From: Conoideocrella luteorostrata
Taxonomy: Eukaryota > Ascomycota > Sordariomycetes > Hypocreales > Clavicipitaceae
Assembly: GCA_032433595.1 (NCBI GenBank)
Contig: JASWJB010000198.1
Location: 1-64,000 of the forward strand
Direction of reading: 5' to 3'
DNA length: 64,000 bases
Shown here: piece after piece, positions 43,646 through 53,877 of the stretch
How positions within the stretch are numbered: the stretch's first letter is position 1
Layout: every line of letters starts with the position of its first letter
Program-made: the position numbers and the translations under genes
Notes under the pieces: generated by a model
Database searches by the model: none
The model's input: the letters and a program-made list of their open reading frames with translations, nothing else
Told to the model about the DNA's origin: nothing

Positions 43646-44272
43646 ATGAACCCAGCTCATCTCCCCATTCACGAACAAATCACGCACTTCCAAGCTGCAG
43701 TTTCTACCAACAAAACCCTCCTCACCGTCCTCTCTCGCGCCGCCACACTCCGCCTTCCTAATTGGTACCTGGCTGGCGGCTCCATCTCGCAAACAATCTG
43801 GAACCATGTCTCCCGCCTACCCCCAGAGCACGGCATCCAAGACTACGATCTCGTCTACCATGACCCATCGGATCTATCGTGGGAGGCCGAGGACGCCGTC
43901 ATCCAAAAGGGCAAGACCCTCTTCGCGGATATACCCGTTGAGGTGGAAATTCGAAACCAAGCCCGAGTTCATCTCTGGTACGGACCCAAGTACGGTATTG
44001 AATGCCCGGAGCGTACATGCACAGAGTCATCTATTGAGCAGTGGCTGACGACGAGCGCCATGGTGGGCGTCACGCTGAGAGAAGAGGATGGGAGCTGGAG
44101 CATTTTTGCGCCAAGAGGTTTTTCAGATTTCTTCAATTTAATTGTCAGGCCGCATCAGGAGCTGGGGACGAGGGAGGCGTACGTGAAGAAGGTGGATAGG
44201 TGGATGAAGCATTGGAAGGATTTGACCGTGATTCCTTGGACAGAGCATCATGATGTGCGGACGACGCAGTAG
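43646..44272 (+). CDS. DUF925-type nucleotidyltransferase-like protein
   Basis: Intronless, 208 residues, from ATG 43646 (TCACCATGA context). An in-frame extension upstream is low-complexity and probably untranslated. The segment WYLAGGSISQTIWN (GGS at 44-46) followed by QDYDLVYHD (Asp66 and Asp68) gives the GGS...DxD signature of the nucleotidyltransferase superfamily, in the DUF925/PF06042-like arrangement also found in bacterial one-domain proteins. A C-terminal GFSDFFNLIVRPHQ segment is also typical. The reaction is unknown. In bacteria, relatives are annotated only as predicted nucleotidyltransferases. The next gene, the FAD monooxygenase, is on the same strand 368 bp downstream; no functional link is evident. 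Confidence 0.85.
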   Translation: MNPAHLPIHEQITHFQAAVSTNKTLLTVLSRAATLRLPNWYLAGGSISQTIWNHVSRLPPEHGIQDYDLVYHDPSDLSWEAEDAVIQKGKTLFADIPVEVEIRNQARVHLWYGPKYGIECPERTCTESSIEQWLTTSAMVGVTLREEDGSWSIFAPRGFSDFFNLIVRPHQELGTREAYVKKVDRWMKHWKDLTVIPWTEHHDVRTTQ

Positions 44273-44640
44273 GGTGGTGGATGCTTGGATGCCAGCACCT
44301 GCAAATCGTATGAACTACAGAGTACCTTTTTAACTCATGAAACTGAAGGAAAAACCCCCCTCAACTCACTCACTTGTTTCCTGCGTCGTACTGTTCTTTG
44401 AAGACAGCGACTTTCGCTGACTGTATAACTCTTAATCACGTACGAGTATATGCTGCTGTACTCCGTACCCTGGACACTTACAGCCTTTGCATCTGTAACA
44501 ATACTGGACCCATCGACAGCGGGTAGATTGATCCACAGCTCCTACTAACTGGGGGGACAACTCAATTGTAGTTGACCATCCCCCATGCCCGCCTTACACA
44601 ACGCCCATCCATCTGTCCAACGCAACAAGCTCAATCCCAA
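44273..44640. other. Short intergenic spacer
   Basis: 368 bp between two co-oriented genes, with a GTACTCCGTAC motif at 44458-44468 about 175 bp before the monooxygenase start. Nothing else was seen. Confidence 0.6.
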
Positions 44641-45972
44641 ATGGATCCCTCCCCTAACTTCCATATCGCCATCATCGGCTCCGGCCCCATTGGCAAACTC
44701 CTCGCCTGCTCTGCCCTCCCCCATCCCGGCATTACCATCTCCCAACACGAAGCAGACGTGCCCCCACTCCGCCCATCCTTCGGTTACGGCGTCGGCCCTC
44801 AAACACTGCACACCATACACGTGCTCAATCCTTCTCTCGGGAACAAATTACAGCAGAAATGCTTCACCAGCCAGACCTGGATGCACTGGTGGCATGGCGG
44901 CCCGCCGGACTGCCATATTTCTGATGTTCAGGTTCCAGACGGGAAACTATTTGGCCGAGTAGGAAGGGAGGAGCTTTTGGAGCTACTGGACGAATCGGCA
45001 CCAGGTACAAGCGGTGCGAGTCGCGATATACAGTACGGGAAAAAGCTCGTGAGTGTGCGCAAAATAGGCGAGCATGAGGTGGAATTGACCTTCCATGACG
45101 GAACAAAAGGTTATGCCAATGCGGTGTGGGCAGCAGATGGAGTCAATTCCCTGTGTAGGAAGTACGTTCAGGGGCATCAGTATAAGCCGCCTAGTTATAC
45201 TGGGTTCATGGCATATCGAGGAAACTCGAAGTCGGGCAAGTGGTCGCTCTTGTAGGAGAGTATTTCGCACAACGAACGTGCATGTTCATTGGCGTCAAAG
45301 GATGGCATGTGCTGATATTCCCGATTGAGGATGGAAAATCTATCAATATTGCAGCATTCTGTGTGGAACCTGAGCTACAGAAGCTGGGAAGAGATAGCAA
45401 GGTCTCCCTGGAGGAGATTTTGGGCCACTTCCCGGGGAGAAATGCCAAGGTCGACACGTTGCTGCGCGTAAGTTTTGTGGTCTGCTACTTTTGTCAGGCA
45501 CAGTTGTTAAGCTTCAGATTATGGTTTTCTTGTTGACAAGATGAAATAGCTCGTCCAGTCCGACACCCCAGGTGGCTGTCAGCGCCTCCACATCTCCCAC
45601 ATGGAGCAGCTTGGGTCCCTCTTCAATGAAGAATTGAGCATGACTCTGTTTGGAGACGCAGCCAACACTACCACGCCGCATATTGCAGCATCCATGTCAT
45701 GCGGTGTCATTGGCTGCTGCACATTTTTGCATGAGGAATGGAACCCGTTGATTAGGTCGGGGAAACTAGCCGCTGATGCGAGCCATGCCCAGATTGCGGC
45801 TGCTATGGCAGAGGCGTCGAGACGTTACGAGAAGAAGCATTTGCCCTTGGCGCAGAAATTGGTGGATATATCAGCCGAGCAGGGGCCTCTTTGGAGCGGT
45901 GGTGTGACTGATGTGGCGACGTTGAAGGCGCGGCCGCTATTTTTGTGGTGTTGTGCGGATGACAAAAGATAG
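44641..45972 (+). CDS. FAD-dependent monooxygenase, frame broken by one base (possible pseudogene)
   Basis: Two exons, 44641-45467 and 45550-45972, with an 82-nt intron (GTAAGT...AATAG). The combined length is one base short of a whole number of codons. The N-terminal FAD-binding motif HIAIIGSGPIGKLL and later FGDAANTTTPH (ribityl/pyrophosphate GD motif) place it in the group A flavin monooxygenases related to salicylate hydroxylase. The frame runs clean through GFMAYRG to about 45219. After that the family-like sequence (EVGQVVALVGEYFAQ..., FIGVKGWHVLIFPI) continues only in the frame one base earlier, while the original frame stops at 45253-45255. No GT-AG intron fits between. So either a base is missing in this allele, making a recent pseudogene, or the assembly has an error. 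An intact form would be about 416 residues. The substrate is not known. Confidence 0.8.
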
Positions 45973-46007
45973 CACGAGAAAACAGGGACTTTATGAAGTG
46001 GCATTTA

Positions 46008-46690
46008 TTAGTATCGTGCTGGGGTAACAATGATTCTGCGTCCAGAAATTCGCGGACAACAAGATGGCAAAATAAATAACCGGCCTGTATGGGCAAGAAG
46101 TCTACCAAATAGTCTAGACATCAAAACAAACTGGCGCACGTATTGCAGAGGCTCCCTGCATGACCGATTCATAAAAACCATACCATGACTCAACCTTTCA
46201 ACTACTGAAGCAGACTGACTGCGTCTCCTGTGAAGCAGTGCGATGTACACCCGTGTCGCTGCTACAAGGCCTGCAGCAACGCATTTCAGAATGAGGCCAT
46301 CAGTCATACCAGAAGAGTAGGATGGTGCCTCTAATGTATGAAAGATCCAGGCGGAAACAAACCCTGCTACAATTCCCACGCCAATAACGAAGTCAGGGCC
46401 AACAGCCTTTTGAAAGGGCGTGACGAGATGAAGCGTCGTCAGTGTCTAGGCTCTCGGCAGCGAGGTGTAGGTGCCGAATTGATGCAAAAGTACAACCAGA
46501 GCATGAGAATCGGGCTCCTGAATTGCTTGTAAAATCGCAGAATGGCATATACGATGATCCGGGGCAAATATAACGTTAACGGGATCATTGGTGCCGTTGA
46601 ACAGCAACAGATGCCTAACGTGAAGGCGTAGTCGACAATGGCAAATGCACATCTGTGGTTAGTCCCGTCTGCTAGCGGCTTTTTGAATTA
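46008..46690 (-). pseudogene. Split membrane-protein-like relic
   Basis: Two adjacent minus-strand open stretches look like one broken membrane protein. The first (about 46690 to the stop at 46439) is strongly hydrophobic, with segments such as AFTLGICCCSTAPMIPLTLY and SPILMLWLYFCIN. The second opens at 46445 in another frame and runs to 46008, with PDFVIGVGIVAGFVSAWIF and LKCVAAGLVAATRVYIALL. The two frames meet within a few bases, and no intron with acceptable splice sites and phase joins them. No start codon with promoter-like DNA lies upstream, where sequence is AT-rich, so the 5' end also seems lost. Family not recognised. It may equally be a lineage-specific gene with an intron I could not place. 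Confidence 0.3.
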
Positions 46691-46953
46691 TCTTGAGGTG
46701 GTTTGGAAAGAATATTCAAGAAAATTTTCAATTAGACACGCTATACTACTGAGGTGACACCCAAAAAAATTCTAAAGTTTCAACTTGGCTACAGTCTCGA
46801 CCAATCTGCCGTGCGACTAGTTGTAAGAATCGGACAATACTTAAACACCTAATCTGGACGTCTCTCTTCACAAGATTCTGTTACATCACCCATCCAGAAC
46901 AACATTCCAAACACATTTATCATTGATCTACCATAAATTCACTCTGCATAAAT

Positions 46954-47396
46954 ATGAGGACATGTATGTTGCTTGCCCTCTTTGTGGGGTCCGTTATTGC
47001 AGCACCTGACGACACGGCAGCAAGGACGCTGTGCCAGCTACGAGCAGCATTCCGGCAGACACGACACAAGACTCAGTCAGACCTTGCACACAGTATGGGC
47101 AGCCACGGGCTATCGAACTTATCTGATCTGAATGCTATAGCTATGTTCAAAGAGAAGCCGCGCTTGAGGCTAGATTTACACATCCTGATACCAATGACAT
47201 TTCTCGATTTTCCATCACTAATAGGCCGCACACGCATTGGTGCCGCATTGCGTTAAGGTCTTCCCCACGAATTGCGCTTGTACGAGGTGAAAGAACAGGT
47301 GGATATTATCATGCCCCTTGTAATGCTGACCGTACTCGAAGTTCCAAGCGAAGTGTTGATGAAATAGCTCGAAACCGTGCAGTCTCACCTACATGA
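46954..47396 (+). CDS. Candidate small secreted protein, structure unresolved
   Basis: An ATG at 46954 opens a frame starting MRTCMLLALFVGSVIAAPDD, a good signal peptide with cleavage after Ala16-Ala17. The frame runs 100 residues to a stop at 47254-47256. Upstream there is a pyrimidine/CA-rich leader (46870-46930) typical of fungal 5' untranslated regions and an AT-rich patch before it. From about 47126 another frame stays open to a stop at 47394-47396, with composition (Arg/Ser-rich, single Cys residues) as credible as the first, so a frame-shifting intron near 47093-47140 is possible. I could not fix its ends. No family recognised. It could be a secreted effector-like protein or a relic. 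Confidence 0.3.
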
Positions 47397-50300
47397 GATA
47401 CCTCAGCCTAGTCATCGTAGGGCTGGGTGCGCACAATATCTTGTCCTTTAAGCATGGTGCGTTGACATAGCATGTGCAGGCATTGTCACGTTGAGCCAAG
47501 CATTGTACAGGAGCAAGGGGGCCATTTTAGCTACTCGATGTCTCGTCGACATATTTTTTACCAGTCATCCACATGCAGAAGCGCATGTCTATGTTCATGG
47601 CGGCAAAACACCATCAGTAGCATCGTGTCTTTAAAATCTTCGCACACGGGATTGCAAACATCAAAAGCGACTGTGGGTGGCATGAATGGTACTGGATCCT
47701 TCTTGTTGAGGGGTGTCCGACCATCGTCATTTGGGCTGCCCTGCCCGCCCGGCAGCATCAGCCGTCTAGATACCACGACGTTTCTAAGCGAGCAAGAAAC
47801 GAACGTGACCGCAACGAGCGTCAAGTCTCGAATTTCCAAGATGGTCATGACGGTAAGATGGAACATTTTCTTAGTCAATAACCTCAATTACGTCTGGGTA
47901 ATCTTGTATGTGCTCACATGCTCGACCACATACTCTGTTGCTATATGCGCTGCGTCGCTCATGGAGGCTATCCAATTGCACATACTTTTATGGAGTAATA
48001 GCCCGGTATGTGAGCACCATCCTGTTGAGTGCCATTGAGAGCAAATGCTTCCTTGTTTCTCCCTCTAGATAGCCCACGGGATCAATACCGTCTATTTAGT
48101 CATGGTGCGTTTGCAGCCGCACCAGACTCCAAGTTTCGCAACTAGCCATTAGGACATTTATTTGTTGCCAAACGACGGCACTGATTCAAATCTCTTGAAT
48201 CCGTTTGGGATCCATTGGAAAGTTACGATTAAAGCCATATAGAGCCTCCATAACTCATAAAATAGCTGGTCAGCCCAATTTAACGGTCCTAAAATAATGA
48301 CCCCTGAGTCATGCATCCGGCTCAGGCACCCGGCACGGGCTGTGGACCTAAGCCGGAGGACGGACCTCTTGCCTCCCTTGGCCACCGGAGGTCAAAACCG
48401 GCGGTGCGCTACAAAACAAGGTTATCTAAGACTGTTGGGTAGCCATGAGGGATATGCAGGGAAATTCAGCAGAAATAGTGCACGGTCAGACGCGTCCACT
48501 GATAATTCTAGATAGCTTGAGGCCGTGGTTCCTGCTTTCTTGAATGTTCTAAACTCCATCTATTTTATCTATATGCTTTCTACGTAGCATCGATGTCGCT
48601 CATACAAACGGGCGTGATTCTACAAGCTAATTCCATTCTCTACTGACCATAGGATTTGCAAAAGTTGATGGGATGCCAGCACCCCACATCAAAACAAGGA
48701 TACCGAGATAGTTCAGTGTGTTACAAAACGAGGTCAGAGGCTGGCTATGATTGCAGAGAATGTGAAAGCTCGTCAATAGTTAGCAAGTACTGCTTGGGAT
48801 GGATTTTAAAAAAGAGGTAACGACGCTGAGAAGGCAAAGGAAACAGCAACACCTGGGCAGTATATGGAGACGACAATCAAGTGGTATGTATGTACGTTTA
48901 GCTGGAGTCGAAAATGAAACTGGTAGAACGCGAAAAACAAGGCGCAAAATGCGACAGAGCGAGCCAGATGAGAATAATATTGATTGTTCGGCTGTGTAGA
49001 TATAACAAGCTTGCGTAAGACACCCAAGGAGAATCAGACGCTCCAGGAGGAGTCAGGGGATTTCAACGATTTGAACTCTTCTAGGATGTTTATCTGTAGC
49101 TTGATAAAATGCATTCATAGTCCTGTTACCACAGAGGTACTTAGTGGAAATACAGTAACTGAGAAACTTTCAGCCAAATCTTATGACCTTGCCCGACGTC
49201 GCCTCTGGGCGACTCTGTCTTGCGTTCTATGATGACCTGAGCTTGCCTCTGACGTCTCTTCACCGTAAGCAGAAGACGTTGAGGACTAATGGAAACGGAC
49301 GGAAGAAGATAGAGTGTTTCGAATCTTGAGGGGAGAGTAAGAAGCAAGGTCGGACACAGACTATAATGCCAACACACCTCAAGCGGCTAACAAAATGCAC
49401 TAATCAACCACGCTCTTTTGTTGACATGAACGTACAACCAAAGGCTACATTGTCCGAGGTAATGATATGTAGACATTCTATCTACACAGTTATATTGTTT
49501 TATCTTTTATCGTGTGATGGTTCTGGGGCACATTATTTCCTGCAGTTCTTACAGGTTGCAACAAGTCGGAAGAAACTCGCATTATGTCAGAAATATGTAG
49601 GATGGACTACATCCAGTTACTTCTAGAACTTCCAGTTTTTTCGAAGATTGGCAGTGGCACAATGTTCAAGCTGATTGATTGGAAAATAAAAGCTGCTGTG
49701 ATGTCTGGGAAACACATCCAAAGATCTCTTCAGGCATGGCTACTGAGACTGGATGTGTTGCGTGGTTGAAATAGTCGAAGTGAAGGGATATATCGTGATA
49801 TTTGGCAACCTACAATTGCCTCTCCTTCATCGTATGACCTCAGTATAGTCAAGAGCATCAAAACGACGGTTTTTTTTTTCGGCAAGTCTCACGCTTTCTC
49901 CTGACCTACCTCCAGGGGAATTAAACATCGGAAACTTGGATTGCTCGATGCAGTGAAAAATGCTCAGTGGTGACGCCTCGACTTCTAAAAGGAGTTGTCG
50001 GATGTTGGATAGCATGTTGAGACCAATGCGAATGAGGCTGCGAAATGGCCGGTTGGGTGCCGTGGCGAATAGCATCACCAGTCGGACTGAGACTGGTAAG
50101 ATCGAGCATAAGTCCGAATCATCTCGATTAGATACGTTGAGAGCTTTATGTAGCTGTAAAGGGAGAGTCACAGTAGTTACATGATTCTTCGTCCGTTCCC
50201 GCAAATTTGTTCTCATCGATACATGAAACGGCAGCTGGCCGGTCAGATATACATGACTCTTATGGACTGACGAGCGTTTAGTATTATAATTGTTTTGACT

Positions 50301-52046
50301 GCGTTGTGGCGCTCTCTCCGCCTTTCTGAGCGCCCTGCAGTCTGGGAGACAAGATCACTGGACTGCGCTCTCGTTGTGTATTGAACAACAACGATGGCCG
50401 CTCAAATAACAGACGGCGGCAATATTGCCCGCCATTTTGCCCATGTCCCCGCAGCAGCTTTCAATCCTGTCCAGTCTGTACAATCAGCTAACAGAAGTAT
50501 GGGACCCAGCAGCCCATAAGGCTGCAACGAAAGTTTCGGCGTCGTGGTTAGACTAGTAACTAGGCCTTTATTAACGCAAATGGGGATCAAGGTTTTGCAC
50601 GCCCTCGTGACAATGATTCGATGGTGGTGAAAGCATCGCGGATATCGCGGATAGTCCGTTGGTGTGAGGTCTACTCAGTCGGGCCGGCTGGCAATTTTGT
50701 GAGCATCTTCGTTGATTATTTTTCATGGCTTACGGTCCGAATGTTGAGTCTCGCTCCATTCCCATATTAGCCCACCGAGTGATGGATGAAGCGCCTCAGG
50801 CTTGTGCCCGTGCCATGTTGTGCCGTGCCTATCTATTGCCTCTGCTTCTCGTCCGCCGCTTCAAGTATCAGTACGTCTTCCGTAAGAAGACGGGCCACAG
50901 CTGACTACCATGTCGCGCTACAGGTGCCGTCATGATTGACCCAAGGACTCTGCTCCTCACATGCATCGTGTTGGCCCCCGTTTTCTTTTCTCCTCAGACC
51001 AACACTCTGTGTCTCCGTCGACTTGCATTGACATTGTGGTAGCAGCCTACTCAGAGCACTTTCTTACACGGCTGAGTTCTCACCAACGCCATCGTCGACA
51101 CATAAAGTTTGTTACGCCGGCTAAGCAAAGCCACACCTCTGAAACACTTTGCTTCGCCGTCCGATTCGTTCACATCTAATCCACAGTTCGCCTACATCAG
51201 GAACAAAAGGCACCAACACGGACGATATAAAGCTTCTCCGTGTGGCGGCCAACTTGACTGGCCAGGAAGTCTTCTCTTGCGCCTCCTAGATCATCACAGC
51301 CTGATCGTAATGGCAAGAAAGCTAACTAACTACGCCACGACGAAGCCACCATGACCATCATCTCATCGTTGACGCTCAGAGATGCCAGTCATCTGTGGCC
51401 AAGTTATTTTGCGTGGACTTTATTCCAGGCTACACATATTGTATTCATGCGGCAGCTGACAATACTTGCTATGACACACCCTCTGCCAGTACTGCAAAAA
51501 CTGCGTCAATCCTCCATGTACAATGCGTATGATATGCCAAAACAGTGCTCTGTGAGATCTGGGGCTCCGTTTCCTTGAGGTCAGGAAATCAATCGCGCTT
51601 CGCGGTGCCAAACTCTGGTCCCTCTCAGTAAAGCCTCAAGCCGCTCTGCAGTCCTCAGTGTCAATGAACCGTGGCGCCAGGAGCCATGCCACATTTTAAG
51701 ATTCTCCCTAGCTAGTCCGCAATGGCGACGTAGAGAGGTCAACCAGAGGCTACTCATCACGAGATATCACACAGACTGATATTTCCGCGGCAGCAAGATC
51801 TAGGCGGTGATTTCAGTCGTGGTATGCCTATTGTTAGTTGTTGTTTAGTGCCATAATCTTCTTCCTCCCAAAACTAACCATTTCACTCCTTCGTGGGAGA
51901 GGCTTTAGACTGACTTAAATCTGGCCATGCTACTCGTCGCTAGCTATTTTGCTTCAAAAATGCTACCTTCATTTCAAACACTGATCTTCTCCCCCGTCAC
52001 AGTCTTGCCTTCCTAATTTCTGCCTGCACACCTGCCAGCCGTTTCC

Positions 52047-53509
52047 ATGCCCTCGGAGAACGAACTAGCAAAGCCGCCCGACTTAGACAACCCTCGCGGT
52101 CGAGGTTTGGAAATAGCCGTCTCAATCGTGTTGGGTTTCATGACCATCATAGTTGCTCTACGACTATGGGGTCGATATCAACGCAACACCCCTGGTGGGC
52201 GTCGCTCCGCAAAGCCGCAATATGGAGAGTCCATGTTTTGGATTCTCATGTCTGACATCGCAGTTGTCGTATCATACGTATGTAGCACTTGGTGGAATTC
52301 GGACAAGGATTGCAACAGCAAGTGGTTACTTCTGTACTAACATTGCTTTTTATTATTAGGTCTTGTCAGTAACGTTGACTATCTTATGCTGCATGGCAAT
52401 CCGCTGGGGCGAAGGCCTCCACATCAAAGCCCTGAACCATGCACAAGCTCGAGCTGTCTTGAAGATATTCTACGTCTATCAGGTTGTGTACAAATTCGTG
52501 TCTGGGATCGCCAAGATCGCAACGCTGTTCCTGTTACTGGCTATTTCCATGGTCCAAATGCGAGTGTTTAACCTTTTCTGCAAGTCGTTCGCAGCGTATA
52601 TTGCCCTGTACTGCATTGGCACATCTGTAGCTACAATATTCCAATGCGGCCTCTATTTTCGCGCAAATTGGTCTCCGGACGGGAAGGAACACTGCATTGA
52701 GCTGCCCGCATTTTGGTTCTCGCATGCCGCTATCAACGTGTCGGCCACGACCGTCATGGCTATCCTGCCTTGGTGGCTATTCACAAAGTATGCAATTCGA
52801 CGCCAATCTTCTTGAAAAGACAGGCGCAGGACTAATCCACGCGTAGCATCACGTACAAGCGCAAGCATACCATTGCTATAATCATGACTCTCTTTGCTCT
52901 GGCGTAAGTCGCTCGTTCTCTCCGTATCGAGACTGGGTTGCTCGGGCGAAATAAATACTAACCAATATTCCAGGGAGACCGCGTTAGGATCAGTACGTCT
53001 TTACGGATTATACATATCTTCCCGGTCCAGGGCCGACCTACCGTGTAAGTGTTTATCCATTGCCAAAGGCCAAGTCTGATGCTGACATGGTGCGGCGCTC
53101 CCCTCCAGATGGCACCGTAACCGGGATCCTCACATCCCAGCTCGAAGTCGACTTCGCCTGCATCGCCGCCTGCGTTCCGACTGTATTAAAGATGATGGAG
53201 GAGCTTTGGATCAAATTCTGCATACACGTACTGGGCCGCACAAGCACGTCCTGGAAGAAAACCCGACGCGCCACGGGAAACAGCAGCACAGAGCGGGAAA
53301 CTGCAACCAGCGAACGAAGCAGACGTAGTGATAAAATATCAACGTCTATTCCTCGAACGGTACATAGCGGCCCGTATGATTCAAGAGCATATGCAAACAT
53401 TGGTAGATCGCAAATGGACGACAAGAGCACGAACTCGAGAGAACATATATTTGCCAGTCCTGACAACAGGACTCAAGTCGGATCCAAACAGACTGCTCGG
53501 TCAATGTAG
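52047..53509 (+). CDS. Rhodopsin-domain (SAT4/Pth11-like) integral membrane protein
   Basis: Five exons: 52047-52277, 52360-52787, 52847-52903, 52974-53044, 53109-53509, giving 395 residues. Introns are 59-82 nt. Exons 3 and 4 are short (57 and 71 nt); the joined sequence ITYKRKHTIAIIMTLFALAETALGSVRLYGLY reads through them in frame. The seven-helix core starts with RGLEIAVSIVLGFMTIIVAL and includes KFVSGIAKIATLFLLLAIS, FFxCGLYF-like and HAAINVSATTVMAILPWWLF, and ends with DFACIAACVPTVLK, the landmarks of the fungal rhodopsin/SAT4 domain found in Pth11-related receptors. No CFEM domain precedes it. The C-terminal ~110 residues are polar and probably cytoplasmic. Possible roles are surface sensing or signalling; the ligand is unknown. 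Confidence 0.88.
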
Positions 53510-53877
53510 AGGAAAGAAACAAGCAAGGTGGCAACAGGCAGCCCAAGAGAACTAGGGAAGAAGAGAGCAGTGCCATAGCTGAATAACACGAGGAGACTCT
53601 TAAATTGAAGATGCAACTACATCGTACCACACGTCATCCCCACATCGACGGGGCAACACATAAGTTTAAGCTTTCGCTATGAACTAACTTGAGCCAGTCA
53701 GCTCCATTATCGTAACGCCATAAAATAACGCAAGCACGCCACTTATGCCTGATCTATAATACAATGCATTGACACCATATCCAATGTCAAATAAGTACAT
53801 GCTGCGGTTTTGTCACAGCAGATAATATAAATATCATAAATTCGTCTCCGTTCCTTCCAATAGATCCCTTTTATGAG
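53510..53877. other. Convergent spacer
   Basis: 368 AT-rich bases between the 3' ends of the rhodopsin-domain gene and the large disordered-protein gene, likely containing both polyadenylation regions. Confidence 0.6.

Larger units (their letters stand above)
45973..52046. other. 6-kb gene-poor region
   Basis: Apart from the two candidates listed separately (46008-46690 minus and 46954-47396 plus), no gene could be supported. Open frames are short and scattered in all frames, as in the first 7.5 kb. A minus-strand frame at 47558-47887 and plus frames at 47472-48038 and 49584-49769 were examined and left out for lack of any motif, start context or intron continuity. Sequence from 48500 to 52000 shows no repeats that I could recognise. 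Confidence 0.55.

Noticed and set aside
47472..48038. Overlapping open frames on both strands (188 residues plus, 109 residues minus)
   Set aside because: Neither has a family motif, good start context or intron-supported extension; the minus frame composition is plausible but not enough.
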